From NCBI GenBank assembly GCA_003157015.1, contig PMIJ01000076.1, forward strand, positions 1-64,000: a stretch of 64,000 nt of DNA, given 5' to 3'. The notes beneath the pieces were generated by a model. The model worked only from the letters and a program-made list of their open reading frames with translations, had not been told where the DNA came from and made no database searches. Below are positions 51,196 to 60,733 of this stretch, one piece after another (the first letter of the stretch is position 1; every line of letters begins with the position of its first letter). Made by a program: the position numbers and the translations under genes. Source of the stretch: Bacteroidales bacterium (GTDB lineage: Bacteria > Bacteroidota > Bacteroidia > Bacteroidales > VadinHA17).

Positions 51196-52387
51196 ATATT
51201 TTTTCTCCCTCATCAGAAATTTCTTCAGGCGGAAGTTCCTCTTTTTTTATTCTCGCATTAACCACTCTGCTTACACTTAGAATGGCACCAATTGAAAAAC
51301 TCATCATGAGAACCGATGTTCTTCCCCAGCTAACCATTGGAAGCGTTTGCCCTGTGACCGGGAAAAGTCCTACAGCCACTAACATATTAAGCATCGCCTG
51401 GATGACAATCATTACAATAAGACCCAGCACCAGAAAGGCCGGGAAGGCAGTTTCACATTTTTTCGCAATGGTTATGCCTCTGAATAACAGTATCATATAC
51501 GCCAGGATCAATGGGATGGCGCCGAATAATAGTCCGTATTCCTCTATAATTATTGCAAAAATGAAGTCAGAGTTAGATTGAGGAAGCATGTTCCTCTGGG
51601 TACTTTTCCCGGGCATTTTACCAAATAATCCGCCAGTAGAGATTGCAATCTTTGCCTGGTTCGACTGGTAGTCCTTGTCTTCATTTTCCTTGCCTGAGAA
51701 AAACTGCTCGATCCTGTTTTTCCAGACCTGTACCCTGTTGTCCTTTTTAACCACCATAAGGACCATGGCAAACAGGAGAACAGCCACGACTCCAATTCCA
51801 ATATAAGCAAGAATGAATTTTAAAGGTACTCTTCCGATAAACATAATTATCATGCTCATGCCAAATATCATCAACGCTGTTGAAAGGTTTTCAGGCATGA
51901 TGAGACCACATACAACTGCGACAGGAAAAACAAAATACTTCGAGACCAGGACGAAATCATTCAGTTCTTTCTGATATTTGGCAAGCGATCGGGCCAGGTA
52001 CAATACCAGGGCCACCTTTGCAACATCGGAAGTCTGAAGTCTGAATCCTGTGCCGGGAATGGTAATCGATCGCATTGCCTCATTAACTCTTGAGCCAAAA
52101 GCAAAAGTCAAGACAAGTAATCCTACTGCACAGAGAAGGATCAATCCTGCCATGGAAAAATATATTCTATATGGCAGATAATGAACAACAACAATTATTC
52201 CCAGACCTACAACGAGCATAATAAATTGACTCTTAAGAAAGTATGTAGTATTACCACCATATTTCATAAAAGCCACACCTACTGAAGAGCTGTAAACAGC
52301 TAAAAGGGAATAAAACATAAAAAGAGCAACAAGGCCCCATATGGTCCTGTCTCCTTTAAATGTTTTTGTTAGCCAGCTCTGCTGCAT
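51176..52387 (-). CDS. ftsW: Septal peptidoglycan polymerase FtsW (SEDS family)
   Basis: Ten-helix inner-membrane glycosyltransferase that polymerises lipid II with FtsI. The 403 residues include the family segments PENLSTALMIFGMSMIIMF, AISTGGLFGKMPGKSTQR and LPQSNSDFIFAIIIEEYGL, plus LPMVSWGRTSVLMM near the last helix. The C-terminal cytosolic tail is Glu-rich. It lies between murD (15-base gap) and murG (overlap). The ATG at 52387 directly starts MQQSWLTKTFKGDRTIW. Confidence 0.96.
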   Translation of the reverse strand: MQQSWLTKTFKGDRTIWGLVALFMFYSLLAVYSSSVGVAFMKYGGNTTYFLKSQFIMLVVGLGIIVVVHYLPYRIYFSMAGLILLCAVGLLVLTFAFGSRVNEAMRSITIPGTGFRLQTSDVAKVALVLYLARSLAKYQKELNDFVLVSKYFVFPVAVVCGLIMPENLSTALMIFGMSMIIMFIGRVPLKFILAYIGIGVVAVLLFAMVLMVVKKDNRVQVWKNRIEQFFSGKENEDKDYQSNQAKIAISTGGLFGKMPGKSTQRNMLPQSNSDFIFAIIIEEYGLLFGAIPLILAYMILLFRGITIAKKCETAFPAFLVLGLIVMIVIQAMLNMLVAVGLFPVTGQTLPMVSWGRTSVLMMSFSIGAILSVSRVVNARIKKEELPPEEISDEGEKIYEPAKT

Positions 52388-52402
52388 TTCTCTGATAATT
52401 TA

Positions 52403-53740
52403 TTATAAGTTCCTGACAGCCTGTTTAAACTGACGGCCCCTGTCTTCATAGTTTTTGAACAGATCAAAGCTTGCGCATGCGGGTGACAATAGTACAGTTT
52501 CGCCCTTCTTTGCAAGGTAATATGAAGATCTGACCGCTTCTTCCATTGAAGTCGTTTCAACAATAGTTGCCACTTTATCCTTAAAAGCTTCGATAATTTT
52601 TTTGTTGTCCTTACCAAGACAAACGATAGCTTTTACTTTCTTCTTTACTACAGGGAAGAGCTCTGAATAATCATTGCCTTTATCGACTCCGCCGACAATC
52701 CATATAATGTTATTTTCCATACACTCTATAGCGTACCATGTTGAATTAACATTTGTAGCTTTTGAATCGTTTATGAAATTGATACCACAGACAGTAATAA
52801 CCGGTTCCAGGCGATGTTCAACACCCTTAAAATCAGCCAGACTTTCCCTGATCACCTCCTTGCGGATATTTAGAATCTTACCTGCAATGGCTGCAGCCAT
52901 TGAATTGTAGGTATTGTGACGGCCTTTAAGAGCAAAATCATGAATAGTCATAAGGTTGGTTTTATTTTGGTAATCGATTATCAATTCATCGTTTTCGATA
53001 TATGCTGCCATACCCTCCTTTACTTCGTCGGAAAATGGCATGAGAGTCATTCCATATTTTTTCTTTGACAATTCCTTTTTTATTATGGGATCGCCGTCCC
53101 AGTATATCAGGAAATCTTCTTTCTGCTGGTTTTGCGTTATTCTGAATTTAGAATCTATGTAATTCTGAAGTTTGTAATCGTAGCGGTCAAGATGATCGGG
53201 TGTAATATTTAACAATACAGCTATATCAGCTTTGAAATCATACATTCCGTCAAGCTGAAAACTGCTAAGCTCGATTACATAATAATCATAATTTCCTTCA
53301 GCAACAGCGATAGCAAAACTATTCCCGACATTGCCGGTCATAGCAGCGTTCTTTCCGGCTTTTTTTAGAATATGACAGATGAGATTTGTAACAGTTGTTT
53401 TACCATTGCTGCCGGTAATACAGATCTTTATACCTTTTGCATATCTCCCGGCAAATTCGATTTCTGATATGACAGGAATTCCTTTCTCACGGATCTTCTT
53501 AATTATCGGAGCATTTTCAGGTATTCCGGGGCTTTTTATCACTTCTTTGGCTGAGAGTATGATCGATTCGCTATGAGTCCCTTCCTCCCACGATATTTTG
53601 TTTTTATCTAGAATTTCACGATAGGCGTCCTTCACCTGGCCTTTATCGGATACAAATACATCGAATCCATGTTTCTTCGCGAGAATCGCCGATCCTGCTC
53701 CACTCTCACCTGCTCCCAGTATTATAATTTTCTCAGCCAT
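52403..53740 (-). CDS. murD: UDP-N-acetylmuramoylalanine--D-glutamate ligase MurD
   Basis: Adds D-Glu to UDP-MurNAc-L-Ala. The 445-residue product has the N-terminal IILGAGESGAGSAILAKKHG, the ATP loop CITGSNGKTTVTNLICHIL, NITPDHLDRYDY, and the C-terminal NDSKATNVNSTWYA and LLSPACASFDLFKNYEDRG, diagnostic for MurD. It lies four bases after mraY in the cluster. Confidence 0.97.
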   Translation of the reverse strand: MAEKIIILGAGESGAGSAILAKKHGFDVFVSDKGQVKDAYREILDKNKISWEEGTHSESIILSAKEVIKSPGIPENAPIIKKIREKGIPVISEIEFAGRYAKGIKICITGSNGKTTVTNLICHILKKAGKNAAMTGNVGNSFAIAVAEGNYDYYVIELSSFQLDGMYDFKADIAVLLNITPDHLDRYDYKLQNYIDSKFRITQNQQKEDFLIYWDGDPIIKKELSKKKYGMTLMPFSDEVKEGMAAYIENDELIIDYQNKTNLMTIHDFALKGRHNTYNSMAAAIAGKILNIRKEVIRESLADFKGVEHRLEPVITVCGINFINDSKATNVNSTWYAIECMENNIIWIVGGVDKGNDYSELFPVVKKKVKAIVCLGKDNKKIIEAFKDKVATIVETTSMEEAVRSSYYLAKKGETVLLSPACASFDLFKNYEDRGRQFKQAVRNL

Positions 53741-53744
53741 TTTA

Positions 53745-55001
53745 TTATCTTACCTTAAGTGTCACAATACTTATTACTGCCAGTATTATTGCCACTATCC
53801 AGAATCGTGTGACAATCTTCGGTTCAGGAAAGCCTTTTTTCTGAAAATGATGATGAAGCGGCGCCATAAGGAAGATCCTCCTCCCGACCCCATATTTTCT
53901 TTTTGTTCTTTTGAACCAACTCACCTGCAGTACAACCGACAGATTTTCAACCAGGAAAATCCCGCAAAGAATTGGTATCAAAAGCTCTTTTCTTATTATA
54001 AATGCAAACACCGCGATTATCCCGCCAAGAGCAAGGCTCCCGGTATCGCCCATAAAAACCTGGGCCGGAAATGAATTGTACCACAGGAAACCGATGTTGG
54101 CTCCTATAAAAGCGCCGGCGAAGATGACCAACTCTTCAGAGCCCGGAATATACATGATATTAAGATAATTGGCATATATTATATTACTCGAGACATATGC
54201 CAGTATTGCGAGCGCCGTTCCTATTATTGCCGAGGTCCCGGTTGCAAGACCATCTAATCCGTCAGTCAGGTTAGCTCCGTTTGAAACCGAAGTGACAATG
54301 AATATTACAATTATCACAAAAACGATCCATGTATAAAGACGTCTGTGTTCCGGATTGATAAATGATACGAGCCATGAATAATCAAACTCATTATTTTTCA
54401 CAAACGGAATAGTGGTTTTGGTTGATTTCTTTTCCATGGTAATCACACCCTTGGCTGGAATTTTCATTGATGAGTCGAGAATTTCATGTCTTTCCCCCAG
54501 TGTAAGATTTGCAACATCTACTTTCTCTGCAATTCTGACCTCACTGCTGAAAAACAGTGTCAGGCCAACAATGATTCCGAGCACAATCTGACCTGCAATC
54601 TTGAATCTGCCTGCAAGCCCCTCTTTGTTCTTTCTAAAAATTTTTATATAATCATCAAAAAAACCTATCAGCCCGAGCCAGAATGTTGTTACCAGCATGA
54701 GGATTATATATACGTTCCCAAGCTTTGCAAATAAAAGAGTAGGAATAATAATTGATGCCAGGATTATAACTCCCCCCATCGAAGGTGTTCCCTGCTTTTT
54801 ATACTGCCCTTCGAGTCCCAGATCTCGCACAACTTCTCCAACTTGTTTTTTTTGAAGAAACAGAATAATTTTTTTCCCTATCAGCAGAGATATTATCAGG
54901 GATGTTATAACAGCGGCAGCTGACCGGAACGATATGAACGTAAATAACCTTGCTCCGGGGAAATTAATAGATTCAAGATAATTAAATAAATAGTAAAGCA
55001 T
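53745..55001 (-). CDS. mraY: Phospho-MurNAc-pentapeptide transferase MraY
   Basis: Ten-helix enzyme that makes lipid I from UDP-MurNAc-pentapeptide and undecaprenyl phosphate. The 418 residues show [13 protein letters not shown], the catalytic Asp pair in [32 protein letters not shown] and the MraY-specific [11 protein letters not shown]. Like other Bacteroidota versions it is longer than E. coli MraY (about 360 residues) because of a polar insert around residues 170-220. It is encoded between murE and murD with 12- and 4-base gaps. Confidence 0.97.
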   Translation of the reverse strand: MLYYLFNYLESINFPGARLFTFISFRSAAAVITSLIISLLIGKKIILFLQKKQVGEVVRDLGLEGQYKKQGTPSMGGVIILASIIIPTLLFAKLGNVYIILMLVTTFWLGLIGFFDDYIKIFRKNKEGLAGRFKIAGQIVLGIIVGLTLFFSSEVRIAEKVDVANLTLGERHEILDSSMKIPAKGVITMEKKSTKTTIPFVKNNEFDYSWLVSFINPEHRRLYTWIVFVIIVIFIVTSVSNGANLTDGLDGLATGTSAIIGTALAILAYVSSNIIYANYLNIMYIPGSEELVIFAGAFIGANIGFLWYNSFPAQVFMGDTGSLALGGIIAVFAFIIRKELLIPILCGIFLVENLSVVLQVSWFKRTKRKYGVGRRIFLMAPLHHHFQKKGFPEPKIVTRFWIVAIILAVISIVTLKVR

Positions 55002-55013
55002 TCCCTCTTCTTT

Positions 55014-56468
55014 TTATTTATTCATTAGTGCATTTCTCAATTCTTCCCTGTCGTCAAAGTGATGCCTGACACCCATAATTTCCTGGTAGGTTTCATGACC
55101 CTTCCCGGCAATAAGTACCACATCGCCCTTGTTTGCCAGCATAACTGCTGTTTTAATAGCTTCATGCCGGTTTGATATCCTGAGGACTTTCCTTTTCAAA
55201 TCAGTGTTTATTCCAACTTCCATTTCATCAATAATCTTTTCCGGATCTTCAGTCCTGGGGTTATCGGAAGTGAGGATGATCTTTGTACTTCCTTCTGCTG
55301 ATATTGCAGCCATTTTCGGACGTTTTGTCCTGTCGCGGTCACCACCGGCACCCACTACAGTTATAAGCTGAACTCCGCCTTCACGGATCTTATTAATTGT
55401 ACTTATCACGTTCAGAAGTGCATCGGGTGTATGGGCATAATCAACGATACCTGAAATCCCTCCGGCAGACTTTATTACTTCAAGTCTGCCGGAAACCGGA
55501 TGAAGGTCGCTGATAATTGTAAATATCTCTTTTTGTGAAGCACCCAGAAGATCTGATGCAGCATAGACTGCGAGGAGGTTAGATGCATTGAAATCTCCGA
55601 TAAATCTGGTCCAGATTTCCTCTCCCTGGATTTTCAGTCCCATTCCCTCGAAACCCTGCTCAATAATATTACACCGGTAGTCGGCCATTCCCCTTACTGA
55701 AAATGTATAATGACGGGCCTTGCAATTCTGAAGCATTACGCTGCCATTCCGGTCATCGACGTTTACGAGTGCAAATGCATCCGGAGATAGTGAGTCAAAA
55801 AAACTCTTTTTAGCAGCCAGGTAATTATCAAATGTCTTATGATAATCAAGGTGATCATGGGTGAGGTTCGTAAATATGCCTCCTTTAAATTTAAGGCCTG
55901 CTATACGTTTCTGGTCAGCAGAATGAGAGCTGACTTCCATAAAAGCAAAGTCACAACCTTCACGAACCATCTCTGATAGCAGCCTGTTTAGCTGAACAGG
56001 ATCGGGGGTTGTATGTGTTGCTTCAAGTTCCTTTTCATTAATAAAATTGCAGACAGTTGAAAACAAACCGCATTTATAACCTAATCGCATAAACATCCTA
56101 TACAACAAAGTAGCAATCGTAGTTTTCCCGTTAGTTCCGGTTACACCGACCAGTTTAAGCGAATCTGAAGGATTTCCGAAGAAGTTGGATGCTGCCTGCC
56201 CAAGTGCCCTGGCAGAATCGTTTGTTTTTATCCACACTACACCTTTTTCCGGATTCTCAGGAAGTTTCTCACAGATAATTGCAGAAGCTCCTGAGTCTAT
56301 TGCAGATCTGATATAATCATGACCATCGGATTTATACCCTTTTACAGCAACAAAAAGGGATCCATTCTTCACTTTCCTCGAATCAAAATCAACTCCGGAT
56401 ATGACTCTGTCTTTTGCTCCGCTGACAGAGATAGTCTCAATTCCTTTTAATAACTCTTCAATCTTCAT
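55014..56468 (-). CDS. murE: UDP-MurNAc-tripeptide synthetase MurE (meso-diaminopimelate type)
   Basis: Third Mur ligase, 484 residues. The ATP loop is GVTGTNGKTTIATLLYRMF; the substrate loop has ATHTTPDPVQLNRLL and the modified active-site Lys region HLDYHKTFDNYLAAKKSFF. The amino-acid selectivity motif is SDNPRTEDP; DNPR is the mark of enzymes that add meso-diaminopimelate rather than lysine, so the wall is of the Gram-negative A1-gamma type. It lies four bases after ftsI. Confidence 0.97.
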   Translation of the reverse strand: MKIEELLKGIETISVSGAKDRVISGVDFDSRKVKNGSLFVAVKGYKSDGHDYIRSAIDSGASAIICEKLPENPEKGVVWIKTNDSARALGQAASNFFGNPSDSLKLVGVTGTNGKTTIATLLYRMFMRLGYKCGLFSTVCNFINEKELEATHTTPDPVQLNRLLSEMVREGCDFAFMEVSSHSADQKRIAGLKFKGGIFTNLTHDHLDYHKTFDNYLAAKKSFFDSLSPDAFALVNVDDRNGSVMLQNCKARHYTFSVRGMADYRCNIIEQGFEGMGLKIQGEEIWTRFIGDFNASNLLAVYAASDLLGASQKEIFTIISDLHPVSGRLEVIKSAGGISGIVDYAHTPDALLNVISTINKIREGGVQLITVVGAGGDRDRTKRPKMAAISAEGSTKIILTSDNPRTEDPEKIIDEMEVGINTDLKRKVLRISNRHEAIKTAVMLANKGDVVLIAGKGHETYQEIMGVRHHFDDREELRNALMNK

Positions 56469-56472
56469 AATT

Positions 56473-58581
56473 TCACATATTCATCTCAAGAGAAACTATA
56501 GTTCCTTCATTATATCTCGCGCCATGTTCGGGGGACTGTCTTAGCACTTTCCCCTTGCCATTGACTTTTACCCTTAATCCGGTGTTCTCGAGGAGAAAGA
56601 TTGCATCGCGCAGACTCATTCCCCTTACGTCGGGCACCAGACCTTCCTGAATTTTTATGCCTGCCAGACTCACAGTATCACCACTTTCCCTGGTAGCTAC
56701 CCAGTCGTCATCGGAAGTTCTCCTGTACCTGACATCAAGGTTTTTAAGCACTTCATTAATATCTGCCCTGTATCCGTTACCGGCATCGGGTGCAGATGGT
56801 TTTATCTCATCCTTTTTATCAGGCTTGAAATCCCTGAAAAATCTTGTTGCATATACTTTATCAGATATCTCTTTGAATACAGTCCCTGCCACAACATTCC
56901 CGAAATAAACTCCGTTGGAAGGGGAATTAACTACAACTATACATGAATAGAGAGGACTCTCGGCCGGGAAATACCCGACAAATGAGGCCTGGTAAGAAAT
57001 CTTTGCGTTGGTTTTGTAACCGTACTTGTTTTTTGCTATTTGTGCAGTTCCGGTCTTTCCGGCAATTTTATAATTAGAATTCCTGAGATTGGTTGCCGTG
57101 CCGCGTTCCACAACCCCTTCCATCATTTTTTTAGCTTTCCGTATTGTCGGCCGTGATGCTATAGAGTTGATAATGACCTCAGGATCATAGCTTTTAATAA
57201 TCCTGCCATTTCTCATTACTGCAGTTACAAAAAGCGGACGCATCATTTTGCCATCATTAGCCACAGCATTATAAAAAGCAAGTACCTGCAAGGGAGTCAG
57301 TTGCACTTCATAACCATACGACATCATAGGCAATGACACTCCTGACCATAATTTATCTCCCGGATACCGGATAAGAGGTTCCCCTTCTCCTTTTATCTGC
57401 AGACCCAGTGGTTTATTCAACCTCATAGCATAAAGCCTGTTCACATAATCTTTAGGTCTGTCTTTGTAGTGTTCGTAGATCAGTTTCGATGTTCCAACGT
57501 TAGATGATTCTTCAAATACCTGTTTTACAGTTATTATTCCATGTTGTTTTGTATCTGTGACTGTCCTGTCATAATACTTCACACTTCCGTTACCTGTATC
57601 GACAATATCGCTTGTATCAATTACACCGTCTTCTATAGCGGCCATAAGAGAAGGCAGCTTGAAGGTCGAACCTGGTTCGGTGCTTTCACCTATTGCATAA
57701 TTATAAGTCTCGTGATACTCGCCATCATTCTGAAGACCAAGGTTTACAATAGCTTTAACATTACCCGTTGAAACTTCCATGAGTACCGCACAACCATGGT
57801 CAGCATCATTTTTTTTGAGCTGATTCATGAGAGCCGTAGTAGCAACATCCTGAAGATCAAGGTCGAGTGTAGTTATTACATCATTGCCATCTCTTGATTC
57901 GACACTATTTGGCCCCTCAACAGTTATCCAATCGCCGCCTGTGAGCCGTTGCTTTATTGCCACTCCATTTTTGCCGGCCAGATCTTTATCAAATGCTCCC
58001 TCGACGCCTACCTCGTTTCCTTCGCTACCCAGATTGAGATAACCTACGGTACGGGCTGCAAGCTCACCACCCGGTCGGATTCTCCTGTCTTCTGCCTGGG
58101 CTACCATGCCTCCCTTATACTGACCTTCCTTGAAGATCGGCAGTCCCTTCACTTTCTTTAGTGTTTCATAGTCGACTTTTCGTTCTATAAGGAAATACCG
58201 ATCGCCTTTTCTTCGGGCTTCCGATATTGCTGATTTCCAGCCCGAAGCCAATTTGTCGGGAAACAGCTGAGCCAGGCCTGCCGATAATCCGTTTATACCG
58301 CTTGACCATGTATCGGATGACATCCCGCTACTTCGGGTATCCATATATATTGTATAATATGGAACTGAACTTGCCAGAAGGCGTTCATCACTGGTAAGTA
58401 TATCGCCCCTGTTTGCCTGTACTTCAGCGGTTTTAAATACATATTTCTCGCTCATGTCCGCCCATTTGCCACGCTGAACATATTGAAGAATAAGAATGCG
58501 TACGAGCAAAACAACTGCCAGTAATCCAATTGCAAAATAAACCAGTGCGCCCCGCCATACAATTTCTTCTCTTGCTGCCAT
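56473..58581 (-). CDS. ftsI: Septal transpeptidase FtsI/PBP3 with C-terminal PASTA domain
   Basis: Class B penicillin-binding protein of 702 residues: one N-terminal helix (VYFAIGLLAVVLLVRILIL), the pedestal domain with NRGDILTSDERLLASSVP, and the transpeptidase domain with SxxK in PGSTFKLPS, SxN in ESSNVGTSK and KTG in AGKTGTAQIAKN. A PASTA domain ends the protein (from VPDVRGMSLRDAIFLLENTG to VSLEMNM). The PASTA tail is common in Bacteroidota FtsI but absent in E. coli. It crosslinks septal peptidoglycan together with FtsW. It starts five bases after the ftsL-like gene. Confidence 0.97.
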   Translation of the reverse strand: MAAREEIVWRGALVYFAIGLLAVVLLVRILILQYVQRGKWADMSEKYVFKTAEVQANRGDILTSDERLLASSVPYYTIYMDTRSSGMSSDTWSSGINGLSAGLAQLFPDKLASGWKSAISEARRKGDRYFLIERKVDYETLKKVKGLPIFKEGQYKGGMVAQAEDRRIRPGGELAARTVGYLNLGSEGNEVGVEGAFDKDLAGKNGVAIKQRLTGGDWITVEGPNSVESRDGNDVITTLDLDLQDVATTALMNQLKKNDADHGCAVLMEVSTGNVKAIVNLGLQNDGEYHETYNYAIGESTEPGSTFKLPSLMAAIEDGVIDTSDIVDTGNGSVKYYDRTVTDTKQHGIITVKQVFEESSNVGTSKLIYEHYKDRPKDYVNRLYAMRLNKPLGLQIKGEGEPLIRYPGDKLWSGVSLPMMSYGYEVQLTPLQVLAFYNAVANDGKMMRPLFVTAVMRNGRIIKSYDPEVIINSIASRPTIRKAKKMMEGVVERGTATNLRNSNYKIAGKTGTAQIAKNKYGYKTNAKISYQASFVGYFPAESPLYSCIVVVNSPSNGVYFGNVVAGTVFKEISDKVYATRFFRDFKPDKKDEIKPSAPDAGNGYRADINEVLKNLDVRYRRTSDDDWVATRESGDTVSLAGIKIQEGLVPDVRGMSLRDAIFLLENTGLRVKVNGKGKVLRQSPEHGARYNEGTIVSLEMNM

Positions 58582-58586
58582 CTTCT

Positions 58587-58958
58587 TTACTTCTTATCAA
58601 CCAAAAGCTTATAAGGTGGAGTTTTCATTTCTTCAAGGTTCAGCCCCTTTTCCCTGACCATACTGTATACTTCAGACTGCTTGCTTATATACATCAGAGC
58701 TGCTGAAGTTGATAATGACTCCGCCCTGAGATCTTTAACCTCTCTCAGGAGCTTTGTTTCTTCTCTTGTTATCTTTTCTGCATGAAATCTGTTTCCTATG
58801 TACAAAGCTGTAAGGAATGTAATAAGCGAAACATACCCAAGGTTCTTAAGTATGATCTTTTCAGAGACCATGCTCCCGCTCAGGAGTTCCTTTATAAAAT
58901 TTCCAGGTTTTATCTGTTTACTGTTGTTTTCTTTGATATTCTCCTTATTCGCTTCCAT
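58587..58958 (-). CDS. FtsL-like cell division protein
   Basis: A 123-residue bitopic protein: a polar cytosolic part (about 1-40), one helix (LGYVSLITFLTALYIGNRF) and a periplasmic heptad-rich segment (EKITREETKLLREVKDLRAE). Size, topology and position between rsmH and ftsI match FtsL, although sequence similarity to E. coli FtsL is not recognisable. It would act with FtsQ and an FtsB-like protein to activate FtsWI. Start codon three bases after the rsmH stop. Confidence 0.87.
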   Translation of the reverse strand: MEANKENIKENNSKQIKPGNFIKELLSGSMVSEKIILKNLGYVSLITFLTALYIGNRFHAEKITREETKLLREVKDLRAESLSTSAALMYISKQSEVYSMVREKGLNLEEMKTPPYKLLVDKK

Positions 58959-58961
58959 CTG

Positions 58962-59858
58962 TCATATCTTTTCTGCTATCCTTAGCCTTGCGCTTCTTGA
59001 CCTGTTATTTGCAGTTATCTCTTCATCACCAGGGGTTGTTCCTTTCCGGTTTATTATTCTGAACGGCGTTTCTGAATTTCCATAAAAATCCTTCTTTTCT
59101 TCACCCTCAAAATTGCCGGTCTTCATAAAATTTTTAACCACTCTGTCCTCCAGCGAATGATAGCTGATTATAACAAGTCTGCCGCCTGTGTTCAACATTG
59201 AAAAAGCCTGCTCAAGCATCTGTTGCAGGTAATCAATTTCGTGATTGACCATAATTCTTAAAGCCTGAAACAGCTTTGCATAGAATTTATGTTCCTGCCG
59301 GAAAGGTGCCAGTTTACCAACTGTCTCAACAATATCATTTACAGTAGCTATAGGTTTAAAAGCTCTGGCAGCAACAATTTCCCGGGCTATTCTTCTGGAG
59401 TTCGACAATTCGCCGTACCTTAAAAAAACATCTGCCAAAGATTCCTCGTCCAATGTCATCAGAAGCTGACTGGCTGTAATAGTTCCATTCTTATTCATCC
59501 TCATATCGAGAGGGGCATTCTGTCTGAAAGTAAATCCTCTGCCAGGTTCATCAAACTGATGAAAGGATACTCCTAGGTCTGCGATCAGGCCGTCTATTGA
59601 TGTAATGTTATTGAAGAGAAGATTATTTTTCAGAAATCTGAAATTCTGATTTAGAAAGAGAAACCTTTTGTCATCAGGAGCATTTATAGCAGCATCCTCA
59701 TCCTGATCAAAAGCGATTAGTTTCCCTTTTTTAATACGTTTAAGAATTTCCATTGAATGCCCTCCTCCTCCGAATGTTGCATCTACATAAATCCCGCCGG
59801 GCTGTATATTCAGCCCGTCAATACTCTCTTTGAGCAGTGCGGGAATATGGTAAACCAT
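58962..59858 (-). CDS. rsmH: 16S rRNA (cytosine(1402)-N4)-methyltransferase RsmH (MraW)
   Basis: SAM-dependent methyltransferase that modifies C1402 of 16S rRNA in the ribosomal P site. The 298 residues show YHIPALLKESIDGLNI, the SAM loop DATFGGGGHSMEILKR, IADLGVSFHQFDEPGRGFTF, NHEIDYLQQML and the late IISYHSLEDRVVKNFMK, all diagnostic. The start ATG overlaps the mraZ stop by one base (TAATG), a classic coupling arrangement. Confidence 0.97.
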   Translation of the reverse strand: MVYHIPALLKESIDGLNIQPGGIYVDATFGGGGHSMEILKRIKKGKLIAFDQDEDAAINAPDDKRFLFLNQNFRFLKNNLLFNNITSIDGLIADLGVSFHQFDEPGRGFTFRQNAPLDMRMNKNGTITASQLLMTLDEESLADVFLRYGELSNSRRIAREIVAARAFKPIATVNDIVETVGKLAPFRQEHKFYAKLFQALRIMVNHEIDYLQQMLEQAFSMLNTGGRLVIISYHSLEDRVVKNFMKTGNFEGEEKKDFYGNSETPFRIINRKGTTPGDEEITANNRSRSARLRIAEKI

Positions 59859-60325
59859 TATTTTTCAGGCTCATTTATATTCCCACCCATCAGTTTCTCA
59901 GCCAGGTTGGCAAAATCTTCAGAGGGCATATCAATTTTATTATAGATGTCAGCCGCCCATATTTCAATCCTTCCATCCTGTCCTGCAAGAACAACATCTC
60001 TGTCAGCTCCGATAAGATCCATTAATCTTTTCGGCACAAGCATACGGTTATTGTTGTCAAGCGAGAGTTCTGCAGTCCCTTTAAAAAAATTCCGCAGGAA
60101 CATGTTTTGCTCACGGTTATATTGGTTTATCCTTTTCCGGATCTTTTCCAGCTGCCTGTTCCAGTCTTCGATTGCGTACAATACAAGACAGTTTTCGAAG
60201 ATATCCTTACGAACCACAAAACGATCCTGTGCATCAGTCGGCATCTGCTTCTTAAATGCCATGGGAAGTATGATCCTGCCTTTGACATCAACTTTGCATG
60301 TATAATCACCGATGAATGTGGCCAT
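59858..60325 (-). CDS. mraZ: Transcriptional regulator MraZ
   Basis: A 155-residue protein with two SpoVT-AbrB-type folds: MATFIGDYTCKVDVKGRIIL in the first, and LSLDNNNRMLVPKRLMDLIG in the second. MraZ forms ring-shaped oligomers and binds short repeats upstream of its own gene to regulate the dcw cluster. The ATG at 60325 is used; an in-frame TTG at 60340 would add five residues. It is the first gene of the cluster, with candidate binding repeats 44 bases upstream. Confidence 0.95.
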   Translation of the reverse strand: MATFIGDYTCKVDVKGRIILPMAFKKQMPTDAQDRFVVRKDIFENCLVLYAIEDWNRQLEKIRKRINQYNREQNMFLRNFFKGTAELSLDNNNRMLVPKRLMDLIGADRDVVLAGQDGRIEIWAADIYNKIDMPSEDFANLAEKLMGGNINEPEK

Positions 60326-60367
60326 CCTGACTTTTTTCAATTAAAGGCCTAAAATAAGGAAAAAATA

Positions 60368-60396
60368 TCCACTTTGCTCCACCTTGCCCCACTTTT
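60368..60396 (-). promoter_or_regulatory. MraZ-box repeats in front of the dcw cluster
   Basis: On the minus strand AGTGGGGCAA, GGTGGAGCAA and AGTGGATATT follow one another, three GTGG cores exactly 10 bases apart. MraZ from other bacteria binds three or four direct repeats of this type (TGGGN in E. coli, AAAGTGG in mycoplasmas) ahead of mraZ. Autoregulation of the cluster is therefore likely. Confidence 0.65.
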
Positions 60397-60529
60397 TTTC
60401 GTTTTTTGTTGATAACTTTTAATTCATAAGCTTACCTGCTGCCCTCTGAGTGTAAGCAAACTAACTTATGTCACGTAGCTTCCGATGGATCTTAACCTTT
60501 TCTCCATCTCCTTCCTTTAACGCAGGTTG

Positions 60530-60628
60530 CCTCATCCCCCCTGCCCCTTCTCCCAGGAGAGAAGGGGGGATAACTCTGAGTTTAAATTAATTAAGCCCCT
60601 CCCACCTGGGGAGGGGTTGGGGGAAGGG
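60530..60628. repeat. Diverged C/G-rich inverted-repeat element
   Basis: The left arm CTCATCCCCC...CTTCTCCCAGGAGAGAAGGGGG and the right arm TTAAGCCCCTCC...TGGGGAGGGGTTGGGGG surround an AT-rich centre. It has the same architecture as the DUF559-associated family but different cores (CTCCCAGGAGAG, CTCCCACCTGGGGAG). It fills the divergent gap between mraZ and the acyltransferase gene; the rest of the 60341-60733 spacer holds the MraZ boxes and one promoter. Confidence 0.65.
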
Positions 60629-60671
60629 TTTCTGACAAATCAGAGAAGGCTCAGATAGGAAAAAAACGGAA

Positions 60672-60702
60672 CTTGAAGGTTTGTTTTTTTTCAGTAAATT
60701 TG
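60672..60702 (+). promoter_or_regulatory. Promoter of the acyltransferase pair
   Basis: A -7 box TAAATTTG (60695-60702), a full match to TAnnTTTG, lies 19 bases after a -33 CTTG (60672-60675). The start codon follows 31 bases downstream. Confidence 0.55.
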
Positions 60703-60733
60703 CCCTTCCACACTTTTTAAGACGGTATAATAG

